Shown here piece after piece: positions 10,389-20,313 of a stretch of 64,000 nucleotides of DNA; within the stretch, counting starts at the first letter, position 1, and every line of letters starts with the position of its first letter. Below the pieces are notes generated by a model, which ran no database searches, had not been told where the DNA came from, and worked only from the letters and a program-made list of their open reading frames with translations. A program made the position numbers and the translations under genes. Source of the DNA: Trichodesmium sp002260545 (GTDB lineage Bacteria > Cyanobacteriota > Cyanobacteriia > Cyanobacteriales > Microcoleaceae); NCBI RefSeq assembly GCF_050016015.1, contig NZ_JBNHEQ010000069.1, positions 1-64,000 of the forward strand, in the 5' to 3' direction.

Positions 10389-10490
10389 GGAATAGGGAAT
10401 AGGGAACAGGGAACAGGGGGTGTTGGTAAATTAAGAGATGAAACTGTAAGGTTTATATTTATTTAATAGCTTTAAATAGCTACGAAATCT
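10389..10490. repeat. Heptamer tract and spacer behind ndhD3
   Basis: ggaatag/ggaacag tandem units at 10387-10420 followed by AT-rich DNA. Confidence 0.6.
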
Positions 10491-10818
10491 TAGAAACCGG
10501 GTTTATGTAAAATGCCTACTATACTGACATCTGTCTCCCATAAACCCGGTTTCTTATAAAACTCCGAAGCCAACGGATTTGATATTATTAATTGTTGAAC
10601 AGATTTTGTGCTAATGATTTAGCAAGGGAGAAATTCCCACTATTCACCAAAGCGTAGAAACCGGGTTTATATAAAATGTCTACTATACTGACATCTGTCT
10701 CCCATAAACCCGGTTTCTTATAAAACTCGGAAGCAAACAGATTTGATATTATTAATTGTTGAACAGATTTTGTAGCAATGATTTAGCGATTTAGACGTTA
10801 CCACTATCCACCGAAAAG
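10491..10818. repeat. Two tandem copies of a 164-bp palindrome-bearing repeat upstream of cupA
   Basis: Copy 1 begins at 10491 and copy 2 at 10655 (tagaaaccgggttta in both). Each carries an inverted pair aaaccgggttta / taaacccggttt separated by about 40 bases and then a near-identical tail containing ttgttgaacagattttg. Copy 2 ends about 16 bases before the cupA start, so any cupA promoter or read-through transcript from ndhD3 passes through it. Confidence 0.85.
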
Positions 10819-10833
10819 TCAATACTAAAAAAC

Positions 10834-12114
10834 ATGATACAAACAACAAAACTTCCACCATCTCAACACGAATTTGCTGAAATAATTCACCGCCTCGAAG
10901 CAGGTGGTGCAATGTTACCAGATACCCCAGAAAATCTGATGCAAATTATTGGTATTTATAAAGCTTATGCAGTACCAATGGATTTCTATTGGCGCGACTT
11001 ACTTTATATTGCTGAAAGAGTATTTTTAAACCCTTTACCCTTCTTTAAATACTTCCTGCCAAAGTCATATTTAGACCTACATAATCATTATGCTGGTGAT
11101 GATGCGGACTTGAGAGTTTGGCGCGGGGAAGCAACAGCTCACCCAGAACTTTTAGCATTTATTGAAAAGGGAGAAACTGGCAAAAAATCTAAGTTGTTAC
11201 ATCACTTATGGCACGACAGAATTAATATGGAATTTGCCGAAGCTTGTATGCGGGCAATGTTTTGGCATCGAGAAATGGGCGGTAAATTTGACCCTTATTT
11301 AGATACTTCAGAATATAAAGCAGCAGCCGATAAAGCAATTAAGGCTTATTTTCAAGGTAATCCTGTGATGCTGGGTTTATATAAATTATTTCCAGAAATG
11401 TTTATCGAACAGGTAAGACAACTTTCTTATTACAGCAACTTGGGTTTGTTTTGGGAAGTAATGGCTCCTGTATTTTTTGAGATGTTCGATTTATATAACG
11501 AAGGAAAATTAACTAGCGTTCCTGAAGCAATGAATTTTCTAGTAAATGGAATTTTTGCTGTAGCTGATCGCCCGATTTATCATCATGTTTATATTCGGGG
11601 AGAGTTATATGAAATTATTCCCAAATCTTGTGGTTTTACTTGGTTATTTGAAGCAGCTTTACCTTATGTAGAAGCTGTGTTTTATCGGACTGCTCCTTTC
11701 CGGGGTACAAAATCTTATAATGCTCAGGCAAAACAAGTACCAGAAAATCAAAAAGATTTTCATTATGGGATTCTTTATGCTGATGTTTTTCCAGTAGGAA
11801 ATGCTGGGATTCCACCAACATTATTAATGCAGGATATGCTGCATTTTTTACCGTCCTTTTTAGTGGATTATTACAAACAATATTGTCGGGGGGAAGATGA
11901 TATGTTGATTCAGTTGGGGATAACTTTTCAACGTTCGATGTATTGTGTAACTTCGGCGGTTATTCAAGCATTAAGACAAGCAACTTTACATCCTTTAGAT
12001 GACCCAGATCTAGAACATTTAAAAGCAAATCGTGACTTTTTTGAAACACAATTAGACAGGTTTAAACGTCCAGAAGCTCGGTTGCGGAATATTCAGAGTC
12101 AAGATTATCGTTGA
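10834..12114 (+). CDS. cupA: CO2 hydration protein CupA (ChpY)
   Basis: 426 aa soluble protein of the CupA/CupB (ChpX/Y) family, the carbonic-anhydrase-like subunit that docks on NdhD3/NdhF3 and hydrates CO2 to bicarbonate at the cytoplasmic face of the thylakoid. The length fits CupA better than the shorter CupB (about 380 aa), and the extra segment at about 80-115 (LDLHNHYAGD ... TAHPELLAF) is as remembered for CupA. Other family segments are HHLWHDRINMEFAEAC, PYVEAVFYRTAPFRGT and GIPPTLLMQDM. No cupS follows: the next gene is on the opposite strand. It is encoded behind ndhD3 and probably co-expressed under carbon limitation; no NdhR operator was identified by eye. Confidence 0.9.
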   Translation: MIQTTKLPPSQHEFAEIIHRLEAGGAMLPDTPENLMQIIGIYKAYAVPMDFYWRDLLYIAERVFLNPLPFFKYFLPKSYLDLHNHYAGDDADLRVWRGEATAHPELLAFIEKGETGKKSKLLHHLWHDRINMEFAEACMRAMFWHREMGGKFDPYLDTSEYKAAADKAIKAYFQGNPVMLGLYKLFPEMFIEQVRQLSYYSNLGLFWEVMAPVFFEMFDLYNEGKLTSVPEAMNFLVNGIFAVADRPIYHHVYIRGELYEIIPKSCGFTWLFEAALPYVEAVFYRTAPFRGTKSYNAQAKQVPENQKDFHYGILYADVFPVGNAGIPPTLLMQDMLHFLPSFLVDYYKQYCRGEDDMLIQLGITFQRSMYCVTSAVIQALRQATLHPLDDPDLEHLKANRDFFETQLDRFKRPEARLRNIQSQDYR

Positions 12115-12531
12115 TATAGCGTTACGCGCTAGGGAATAGGGAACAGTTGGAAAAGTGTTTCCTAGTCTAAGATTTATCATCAGTCTATGTCCTAATTGCC
12201 CTGGCTGTTGCTATAACATTTTTTAGATAATTTATATAAAATCCGGGTAATTAGTTATCCTAGCACTGAGGACTCATATAACATCTGGATAATTACTATA
12301 CCCAAGTCATTGCGACTGGAACGGAGTGGAAGGAAGCAATCTCCTAGGTTTAGGAGATTGCTTCCTATCGTCGCAATGACGACTATGAGTTAGGAAAAAA
12401 AAGATTTCAACTTAGAAAGAGTCATTAGTTTTGGGATAACTATATAACCGGATTTTATAGAACTGATTTGGTATCTATTTAAAATTTTACTTCTGCATTT
12501 TGCACTTTTGCCTTGCGTGTAGCGCTGTAAC
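12115..12531. repeat. Intergenic region with palindromic dispersed repeat
   Basis: At 12307-12382 lies a long imperfect palindrome: gtcattgcgactggaacgg at the left, ggaagcaatctcctagg / aggagattgcttcct in the middle and cgtcgcaatgac at the right. It is the same dispersed family as at 8615-8770. Convergent genes end on both sides, so it could also fold as a transcript-end hairpin. No gene or cupS-like frame is seen. Confidence 0.65.
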
Positions 12532-14595
12532 CTACGCTTCAATTATTTCTTTTAAAAATTCAGCCAGTTTTTGTAAATAATTCTGCTCATGTTCGAGCAA
12601 CCAATTGGTAATTTCTAGAGAATGTTTTGTTTTCTGATACTCAACAGTTTTATTAGAGAATTTAAGAAAAATGTCTTCGATTAATTTAGCTCCATCTACT
12701 TTAGATTCCCATTTTTTCTCCTTAGCTTCATCAATATACTTTTGTATATCGGTTAAAGTTATTTCAACGGATGGCTTTTCTTGTTTTAATACCTCCAAGA
12801 TTGCTTGAGGATCGGGTGAAAAATTCTCATTGGTATTGGTAATTTTTTGATAGTGTTTTATTTTATGATACTTAACAGAGAATTTAGAGAAAATTTTACT
12901 AATTAGGTCATCTCTATCTTCTTGAGATTCAAATAATTTATCATTTTTGTTCTTATCTTCATCAATATAATTTTTTATATCCGCTACAGCTATTTCAAGA
13001 CATGGATTTTCTTGTTTTAATACCTCGAAAATTGCTTGAGGATGGAGTAAATAATTCTCATAATTACAACGTGGTAAAAACTTGACTTTTTCCTTACCCA
13101 TTTCACAAATATATTGCCTGTCTTTTGCCTTTCTATTTTCACTATCTAATATAAACCCAATAGCTGGAGGAAATAAAGTATTTCCGCCACTCAATTTATC
13201 ATAAATATCGAAAATAATACGAGCGTTTTTCCTTTCTAAACGTCCGGTATCTTTTACTGCCATAATTTGTATACCTTTCATTGAAAGATAACCAAATTCT
13301 TCTGAGGTTCGGGGAAAACAACGTTCTTCTGTCGGGCCTTCTACCCACAAAATTGCATCGGCACCAAATACATCGGATAAACTTACTCCTAATTCTATGA
13401 AAAGGGCGCGTAATTCTGTTGTTTCTTTTGAGTTAATAATTTTAGTTTTAGTTTCACCTTCAGAATAAGATAATTGTAAAATTGTTGAGGGGTTAGCTTC
13501 GGAAATAACTATGGGTGAATGGGTGGCTATAAAGTATTGGTGTTGGGGAAATTCTTTAAAAATATTTATTAATTTCCTAATCAAACTTGGGTGTAGAAAT
13601 GATTGAGGTTCATCAATAATAATAATTTTTGGTTCTGAGGCAGTTACTACTACATAAAGTATGGCTAAAACTTGGCTAACTCCTGTTCCACAGTCTGCTA
13701 ATTTTAGTGCTAAATCTTCTTCATCTTCTTCTAATGCTTCTGGAGACCAAACTAAAACTTCCAAGTAATCTTGATAAGTACTAGAATCTTTCTTTTGAAT
13801 ACGAGCAGAAACTTCTTTGATTTCTGGAAACATCATATTTACATATTTATTGAATTTTTTATAAGTCTTTCTTTTACCCCGCAACTGAATTTGATTAATA
13901 ACTTCAGCTAAATTACTAGCATCCGGCTCAAGTATTAAGCTATCCCCAGAAAGACAACTACCAATATGAAATCGTTCAGAATTAAATCTGTATGTTTTTC
14001 TTTGAAATTCATTAAATATAATTTTAGGAAAGTACTTTTTGGGGTATGCAGATATTTCTATTCCTTCCCCCAGCTTAGGTTTTTCTGTTTTTTTTGTTTC
14101 AAGACAAAATACTGTTTTTTTAAGTGGATGAGCAAGAGACAATTCAGGCTCTGAACTATTAACTAATTGATATAAATTTATATCTTGTGGAAAATCTGAG
14201 ATAACTATACTAGGTTTATTACCAAATTCACGGTTATAATTGGAGACAGTAACTTCTATCTGTTTAGTCTTATCCAGCCATTCCTGATAAATAGTGAAAG
14301 CATTTTCATCATAAACATCAATTTCTTTTTCATCGATAAATGTAGAAATTTCTGAATTTTTCAACCTGAAAGTAATATTAGCAACTGACTCATCAGGCAA
14401 GTCTGAGTCAGGAATATCTCTCATTCTAATATTAAGATAAGGATTATCTTTAAACTCTAATCCCAGACTTTCCAATAGAGCTGTTTTACCAGAATTATTC
14501 GTACCAACAATAATATTAATACCTGGCTGAAACTCTAACCAACCAGAATCTCGAAACGACTTATAATTCAATATCTGAAATTTGGAAATATACAT
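12532..14595 (-). CDS. OLD-family ATP-dependent endonuclease (AAA ATPase plus TOPRIM)
   Basis: 687 aa from the ATG at 14595, preferred over the GTG three codons upstream because GAGGTG lies six bases before it. SMC-like ABC ATPase: Walker A GTNNSGKT at 31-38, ABC-like signature around CGTGVSQVLA near 300, Walker B IIIIDEP near 325. A TOPRIM-like region follows, with WVEGPTEE near 415 and an LDSE acid motif near 484, matching OLD nucleases that use metals to cut DNA. The segment from about 516 to 665 is an internal tandem duplication: two copies of a PQAIxEVLKQExP ... YIDE unit. Role probably DNA repair or phage defence. No GajB-like UvrD partner is adjacent, so it is a solitary OLD protein. 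Confidence 0.82.
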   Translation of the reverse strand: MYISKFQILNYKSFRDSGWLEFQPGINIIVGTNNSGKTALLESLGLEFKDNPYLNIRMRDIPDSDLPDESVANITFRLKNSEISTFIDEKEIDVYDENAFTIYQEWLDKTKQIEVTVSNYNREFGNKPSIVISDFPQDINLYQLVNSSEPELSLAHPLKKTVFCLETKKTEKPKLGEGIEISAYPKKYFPKIIFNEFQRKTYRFNSERFHIGSCLSGDSLILEPDASNLAEVINQIQLRGKRKTYKKFNKYVNMMFPEIKEVSARIQKKDSSTYQDYLEVLVWSPEALEEDEEDLALKLADCGTGVSQVLAILYVVVTASEPKIIIIDEPQSFLHPSLIRKLINIFKEFPQHQYFIATHSPIVISEANPSTILQLSYSEGETKTKIINSKETTELRALFIELGVSLSDVFGADAILWVEGPTEERCFPRTSEEFGYLSMKGIQIMAVKDTGRLERKNARIIFDIYDKLSGGNTLFPPAIGFILDSENRKAKDRQYICEMGKEKVKFLPRCNYENYLLHPQAIFEVLKQENPCLEIAVADIKNYIDEDKNKNDKLFESQEDRDDLISKIFSKFSVKYHKIKHYQKITNTNENFSPDPQAILEVLKQEKPSVEITLTDIQKYIDEAKEKKWESKVDGAKLIEDIFLKFSNKTVEYQKTKHSLEITNWLLEHEQNYLQKLAEFLKEIIEA

Positions 14596-14980
14596 ACTAA
14601 TCACCTCAAAATTTCAACAAAAAAATTGCTATATAACTTTCTCTAACAACACAAACAGTTATTGTACTACAGTAAAAATACTTTGTGTGGTATAATGAAA
14701 ATTTCTAGTTTTACTGAAAACTAATAACAACCCTCGCAAACTATAAAAAAATTACAGCTATTATTCTCCATCTTTCCTAGAACTGGAAATCAAAAAAACT
14801 GGGAAATTATAGCGCTACGCATTAAGGTTAGGAAATTTATACATCCTGTTTGCGGAGCATTTCCGCAGGAAAAACCCTTTAACACTTTACTATTCCCTAT
14901 TCCCTATTCCCTATTCCCTAGCGCTACGCGCTATACAATTAAACAAACCAAGTAAAATCAGGTGGCAGTCATCAAATCCT
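14596..14980. other. Divergent intergenic region, 5' part shared with 18100-18182
   Basis: Separates the OLD gene from the first adenylate cyclase. Bases 14723-14805 closely match 18100-18182 upstream of the second cyclase (ataacaaccct, ccatctttcctagaa), so the duplication that produced the cyclase pair included upstream DNA. Repeats follow: gcggagcatttccgcagg, ggaatag-type heptamers (14885-14918) and tagcgctacgcgcta. Confidence 0.6.
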
Positions 14981-17737
14981 ATGGCCATTAATATAAATTC
15001 GGCTCCCACAAAGTTTATTAACTCCCCTATCAAAGTGAGCAGACGCATACCTCTACGAGCTATTTTAATAGTACCTTTCGTCGTTCAAATTTTTGGGGCA
15101 GTAGGTTTAACAGGATGGCTCTCTCTACGCAATGGCCAGCAAGCAGTTAATGAAGTCACAACTCAATTAAGAAATGAAGTTAGTAGTCGGATTCAGGATA
15201 CATTGAAAAATTACTTAGAAGCGCCTCGTGTTATTGCTCAAATTAATCAAAATGCAATTAATTTAGGTCATTTGAATATTCAGGATACAGCTAGTTTAAC
15301 TCAGCAATTTTGGGGGCAAAGATTTTTATTTGATTCAGTTAATGTTTCTGCAATTTATTTTGGTGGCGCTGAGGGAGAATTTATTGGTTTAGGATTTCAA
15401 AATAATAATCAATGGGAAATTGGGAGAGCTGGTAAATCTACAAAAGGAAAATTTCATAGTATTGGAATTGATAGTCAGGGAAACCCTACAGAATTATTAG
15501 AAATTGGCAATGATTATGACCCTAGAATTAGACCTTGGTATAAAAATGCAGTCGAGGCAAAGAAAGCAACTTGGAGTGATATTTATGCTGACTTTAAAGA
15601 ACTGAGACTTAAAGTAACTTTAGTTCAACCTATTTATCAAAATAATAATCAATTAATAGGAGTAGTTGGGGTTGATTTTGTTCTTTCTCATATTAGGGAA
15701 TTTCTCCAAAATTTGACAATTGGTAAATCAGGACAAACTTTCATTATTGAACGTTCTGGATTTTTAGTTGCTTCTTCTACTTCCCAAAAACCATTTAGTT
15801 TGAAAGAACAGGAAGTTAGAAGAATAAAAGCAGAAAATGTTGATAATTATCGAATTAGGAATACAGCTAATTATTTAAGAGAATATTTCGGTGACTTTGG
15901 CAAAATTGACCAATCACAACAATTAGAATTTAAACTAAATGGCGAACGACAATTTTTACAAGTAGTGCCTTTTTCTGATGGAGAAAATTTAGATTGGTTA
16001 ATTGTAGTTGTGGTTCCAGAAGCAGATTTTATGGATCAAATTAATGTTAATACTCGTACCACAATTAAATTGTGCTTAATTGCTTTATTTGTTGCCACAA
16101 TAGTAGGAATTTTAACTTCTCGTTGGATTAGTTATCCTGTTATGCTCTTAAGTGATGCAAGTAGAGAAATTGCCAGAGGAAAACTTAATCAAAAAATTGA
16201 AGTCAAAATAGTTAATGAATTGGAGGTATTAGCAGAATCTTTTAACTTAATGGCACAGCAATTACAAGATTCTTTTATTAATCTAGAAAAAACTAATGCT
16301 GAGTTAGAACAAAGAGTAGAAGAAAGAACAGCAGCACTACGGCAGTCAGAAGAAAAATTTGCTTTAGCTTTTCAGGCAAGTCCAGATGTAATTACTATTA
16401 GTAATCTTGCCGATGGTAGATTAATTGAAGTCAATGAAAGCTTTATTCAAACTACAGGTTATAGTCGTCAAGAAGTCATTGGTAAAACAGCATTAGAACT
16501 GAATTTATGGGGAAATATTGAAGAGCGAATTCGCATTTTTACAATATTAGAAACTCAAGGTAAAATTCGCAATCAAGAGATTAAGTTTAAGCTAAAGTCA
16601 GGACAAATTGGAGTTGGGTTATTATCAGGAGAAGTTATTTGCCTGGATGAGAAATCTTGCTTACTTTTAATAGTTAAAGATATCACAGAACGTCAAGAAG
16701 CAGCAGAAGCATTACAAGCAGCAGAAGCAAAATATCGTAGTATCTTTGAAAATTCTATTGAGGGTATTTTTCAAACTACACCTGACGGTTTTTTCTTAAG
16801 TGCTAATCCAGCTTTAGCAAGAATGTATGGTTATTCTGACTGTTCACAATTAATTACTAATATTACTAATATTCAACAACAACTATATGTTAACCCTAAC
16901 CGCAGACAAGAATTTATTGATGCTATTAATAAAGATGGGGAAATATCAAATTTTGAATCTCAAGTTTATCGTTCTGATGGTAGTATAATTTGGATTTGTG
17001 AAAAAGCTCGTGCTGTCCGTAATTTTAATGGAGAATTACTTTATTATGAAGGTACTGTGGAAGATATTACTCTTCGCCAAGAAGCAGAAACAGCATTACA
17101 CGCAGAACAAGAAAAGTCAGAGCGTTTGCTGATGAATATTTTACCAGAACCTATTGCATTTCGACTGAAACAGGATACCAGTGCTATAGCTGATTATTTT
17201 GAAGAATCAACAATTTTGTTTTCTGATATTGTTGGTTTTACTCCTCTATCTGCCAGAATTTCTCCCATAGAATTAGTTAATTTGCTGAATCAAATATTTT
17301 CTAAATTTGACCATATTGCTGAATTCTATGGTTTAGAGAAAATCAAGACTATTGGAGATGCTTATATGGTAGCAAGTGGGTTGCCAGTACCAAAAAAAAA
17401 TCATGCCGAAGCGATCGCTAATATGGCATTAGATATGCAGCAAGAAATTATTAAATTTACAACAGATATTGGTCAGCAATTTGAAATTAGAATTGGTATT
17501 AATTCTGGTCCTGTAGTAGCAGGTGTAATTGGTAAAAAGAAATTTATTTATGATTTGTGGGGAGATGCTGTGAATGTAGCTTCGAGAATGGAATCATCTG
17601 GAGAGGCGGGAAAAATTCAAGTTACAACTGCAACTTATGAACTATTAAAAGATAAGTATATATTTGAAGAAAGGGGAATAATTACTGTTAAGGGTAGAGG
17701 TAAAATGGTTACTTATTGGTTACTAGGAAAAAAGTAG
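14981..17737 (+). CDS. Membrane adenylate cyclase, dCache-HAMP-PAS-PAS-class III cyclase
   Basis: 918 aa. Membrane helix at about 27-50, periplasmic double Cache sensor at about 60-350 (core RIRPWYKNA), second helix at about 362-387, HAMP to about 440, coiled coil, PAS domains at about 455-570 and 580-705, then the class III catalytic domain at about 735-918. The cyclase has both metal aspartates (ILFSDIVGF and TIGDAYM). The purine-selecting residues are Lys (in KIKTIGD) and Asp (in DLWGDAVN), which is the adenylate rather than guanylate pattern, and the transition-state Asn/Arg (NVASRME) are present. It should make cAMP in response to an extracellular ligand. It differs from the next gene by having the PAS pair, and shares with it a 499-bp block that reads as identical. 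Confidence 0.93.
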   Translation: MAININSAPTKFINSPIKVSRRIPLRAILIVPFVVQIFGAVGLTGWLSLRNGQQAVNEVTTQLRNEVSSRIQDTLKNYLEAPRVIAQINQNAINLGHLNIQDTASLTQQFWGQRFLFDSVNVSAIYFGGAEGEFIGLGFQNNNQWEIGRAGKSTKGKFHSIGIDSQGNPTELLEIGNDYDPRIRPWYKNAVEAKKATWSDIYADFKELRLKVTLVQPIYQNNNQLIGVVGVDFVLSHIREFLQNLTIGKSGQTFIIERSGFLVASSTSQKPFSLKEQEVRRIKAENVDNYRIRNTANYLREYFGDFGKIDQSQQLEFKLNGERQFLQVVPFSDGENLDWLIVVVVPEADFMDQINVNTRTTIKLCLIALFVATIVGILTSRWISYPVMLLSDASREIARGKLNQKIEVKIVNELEVLAESFNLMAQQLQDSFINLEKTNAELEQRVEERTAALRQSEEKFALAFQASPDVITISNLADGRLIEVNESFIQTTGYSRQEVIGKTALELNLWGNIEERIRIFTILETQGKIRNQEIKFKLKSGQIGVGLLSGEVICLDEKSCLLLIVKDITERQEAAEALQAAEAKYRSIFENSIEGIFQTTPDGFFLSANPALARMYGYSDCSQLITNITNIQQQLYVNPNRRQEFIDAINKDGEISNFESQVYRSDGSIIWICEKARAVRNFNGELLYYEGTVEDITLRQEAETALHAEQEKSERLLMNILPEPIAFRLKQDTSAIADYFEESTILFSDIVGFTPLSARISPIELVNLLNQIFSKFDHIAEFYGLEKIKTIGDAYMVASGLPVPKKNHAEAIANMALDMQQEIIKFTTDIGQQFEIRIGINSGPVVAGVIGKKKFIYDLWGDAVNVASRMESSGEAGKIQVTTATYELLKDKYIFEERGIITVKGRGKMVTYWLLGKK

Positions 17738-18321
17738 AGTGTGGGAAATATTTTTAATCTTTTCTGTGCTTTTTCTTTCCCCCCAGGAGTTACGGAGGCT
17801 AACCCATAAACCTGTTTTTTTCGTGAATATTAATGATTAAAAACAACGATTTATCCTAAAAAATCGGTTTCTTGCCGTAAGTTATGACTATAGATAAATA
17901 ACTAATAACTAATAATTTACTTTGTGTGGTTTAAATTGAAAACTATAGCAATCAGTTGTGATTTGTGAGATATTTAAGAATCATTAATATCAGTCAAAAT
18001 TCTTTTGTATTCTGACTCCTGACTCCTGACTCATGACTCCTAATTCCCACCAAAATATCACATCTGATTCCTGATTGCTATATAGTTTGACTTAAAAATA
18101 ATAACAACCCTCAAAAACTATCAAAAAATTCCAGGTATTATTTTCCATCTTTCCTAGAAGTAGAAATAAAAAAAATGAGAAGTTACTATTATCCAAATTA
18201 TAGTCATTTCAAATAAGTATGGAAAACTTGTTCTTCTGAAAGTATCTTATAGCAATAAATACTTGTCTCAATCTCAATTAAAATGACTATAAACAAAATC
18301 AAGTGACAGTCATAAAATCCT
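17738..18321. other. Intergenic region between the tandem cyclases
   Basis: No gene. Contains ctgactc heptamers (about 18015-18045) and the upstream-homology block 18100-18182 shared with 14723-14805. The first bases after the cyclase stop (tagagtgtggga) are also found after the second cyclase. Confidence 0.6.
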
Positions 18322-20313
18322 ATGGCCATAAATAGAAATCCCGCTCCTACAAACTTTATTTCCTCGATTAAAGTCAGCATACGCATACCTCTAAGAGCTA
18401 TTTTAATAGTACCTTTTGTAGTTCAAATTTTTGCGGCAGTAGGTTTAACAGGATGGCTATCTCTACGCAATGGCCAGCAAGCAGTTAATGAAGTCACAAC
18501 TCAATTAAGAAATGAAATTACTACCCGGATTCAGGAAAAACTAAAAAATTACTTAGAAGTGCCTCCAATTATTGCTCAAATTAATCAGGATCATATTAAT
18601 TTAGGTAATTTTAATATTCAGGATACAGCTAGTGTTGCTCGGGAATTTTGGCGACAAAAATCTTTATTTGATTCAGTTAATATTTCTGGCATTTATTTTG
18701 GTGACACTGAGGGAGAATTTGTTGGTTTATTTAGAACTGGTAATCAATGGCGAATTGATACAGCTGGTAAATCTACAAAAGGAAAATTGCAAAATTATGG
18801 AATTGATAGTCAGGGAAACCCTATAGAATTATTAGAAATTCGCAATGCTTATGACCCCAGAATTAGACCTTGGTATAAGACTGCAATAGAGGCAAAGAAA
18901 CAAACCTGGAGTGATATTTATCTTGGCTTTAGAAGAGACAAAATTAGAGTAGCTTTAGTTCAACCTGTTTATCAAGATAATAATCAACTTATAGGAGTAG
19001 TTGCAGTTGATTTTATTCTTTCCCACATCAGAGAATTTCTCCAAAGTTTGAAAATTGGTAAGTCGGGACAAACTTTTATTATGGAACGTTCTGGATTGTT
19101 AGTTGCTTCTTCTACTTCCCAAAAACCATTTAGTTCAAAGGCAGATAAAATCACAAGAATTAAAGCGGAAAATGTTGATAATTATCTAATTAGTAATACA
19201 GCCAAATATTTGAGAGAATATTTCGGTGACTTTAGCAAAATTAACCAGTCAGAACAATTAGAATTTAAACTAAATGGCGAGCGACAATTTTTACAAGTCT
19301 TACCTTTTTCTAATGGCAATAATTTAGATTGGTTAATTGTAGTTGTGGTTCCAGAAGCAGATTTTATGGAGAAAATTAATGTTAATACTCGTACCACAAT
19401 TAAATTATGTTTGATAGCTTTATTGGTAGCAACGATAGTAGGAATTTTAACCTCTCGTTGGATTAGTTATCCTGTGATGCTCTTAAGTGCTGCAAGCAGA
19501 GAAATTGCAGGAGGTAAACTCAACCAAAAAATAGAAGTCACAAGAGTGAATGAATTAGAGATATTAGCAGAATCTTTTAATTTAATGGCACAGCAATTAC
19601 AAGAATCTTTTATTGAGTTGGAGAAAACTAATACTGAGTTAGAAAAACGAGTGGAAGAAAGGACTGCAGAACTACAAGAGTCACAAGAAAAGTCAGAGCG
19701 TTTACTGATGAATATTTTGCCAGAATCTATTGCATTTAAACTCAAACATGATACCAGTGCCATAGCTGATTATTTTCAAGAATCAACAATTTTGTTTTCT
19801 GATATTGTTGGTTTTACTCCTCTATCTGCCAGAATTTCTCCCATAGAATTAGTTAATTTGCTGAATCAAATATTTTCTAAATTTGACCATATTGCTGAAT
19901 TCTATGGTTTAGAGAAAATCAAGACTATTGGAGATGCTTATATGGTAGCAAGTGGGTTGCCAGTACCAAAAAAAAATCATGCCGAAGCGATCGCTAATAT
20001 GGCATTAGATATGCAGCAAGAAATTATTAAATTTACAACAGATATTGGTCAGCAATTTGAAATTAGAATTGGTATTAATTCTGGTCCTGTAGTAGCAGGT
20101 GTAATTGGTAAAAAGAAATTTATTTATGATTTGTGGGGAGATGCTGTGAATGTAGCTTCGAGAATGGAATCATCTGGAGAGGCGGGAAAAATTCAAGTTA
20201 CAACTGCAACTTATGAACTATTAAAAGATAAGTATATATTTGAAGAAAGGGGAATAATTACTGTTAAGGGTAGAGGGAAAATGGTTACTTATTGGTTGCA
20301 AGGGAAAAAGTAG
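18322..20313 (+). CDS. Membrane adenylate cyclase, dCache-HAMP-class III cyclase
   Basis: 663 aa paralogue of the cyclase at 14981. N-terminal helix at about 24-47, double Cache sensor with the RIRPWYKTA core, second helix at about 360-385, HAMP, a short coiled coil (KRVEERTAELQESQEKSER) and the catalytic domain at about 480-663. The two PAS domains of its neighbour are absent. All metal, Lys/Asp adenine-selecting and Asn/Arg transition-state residues are present, so it should be an active adenylate cyclase. The Cache domain has diverged (for example an LFRTGNQWRID segment), which suggests a different or shifted ligand, whereas the catalytic half reads as identical DNA to the first copy. The ATG at 18322 matches the N-terminus of the paralogue (MAIN). 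Confidence 0.93.
   Translation: MAINRNPAPTNFISSIKVSIRIPLRAILIVPFVVQIFAAVGLTGWLSLRNGQQAVNEVTTQLRNEITTRIQEKLKNYLEVPPIIAQINQDHINLGNFNIQDTASVAREFWRQKSLFDSVNISGIYFGDTEGEFVGLFRTGNQWRIDTAGKSTKGKLQNYGIDSQGNPIELLEIRNAYDPRIRPWYKTAIEAKKQTWSDIYLGFRRDKIRVALVQPVYQDNNQLIGVVAVDFILSHIREFLQSLKIGKSGQTFIMERSGLLVASSTSQKPFSSKADKITRIKAENVDNYLISNTAKYLREYFGDFSKINQSEQLEFKLNGERQFLQVLPFSNGNNLDWLIVVVVPEADFMEKINVNTRTTIKLCLIALLVATIVGILTSRWISYPVMLLSAASREIAGGKLNQKIEVTRVNELEILAESFNLMAQQLQESFIELEKTNTELEKRVEERTAELQESQEKSERLLMNILPESIAFKLKHDTSAIADYFQESTILFSDIVGFTPLSARISPIELVNLLNQIFSKFDHIAEFYGLEKIKTIGDAYMVASGLPVPKKNHAEAIANMALDMQQEIIKFTTDIGQQFEIRIGINSGPVVAGVIGKKKFIYDLWGDAVNVASRMESSGEAGKIQVTTATYELLKDKYIFEERGIITVKGRGKMVTYWLQGKK
19778..20276 (+). 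repeat. 499-bp block read as identical to 17202-17700 (cyclase catalytic domain)
   Basis: Read by eye, the two blocks agree at every base between a g/c difference (17201 vs 19777) and a t/g difference (17701 vs 20277). The flanking coding sequence differs at several percent of positions on the left, including third positions. A boundary this sharp is expected of recent gene conversion. Confidence 0.8.

Noticed and set aside
10389..12531. Constitutive ndhF4-ndhD4-cupB identity for the CO2-uptake genes
   Set aside because: The Cup protein is 426 aa and has the extra segment near residues 80-115 as remembered for CupA. The missing cupS keeps some doubt.
12532..14595. Gabija-type defence (GajA) reading of the OLD gene
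   Set aside because: No GajB-like helicase is adjacent. The UvrD/PcrA gene at 53037 is a distant housekeeping helicase.
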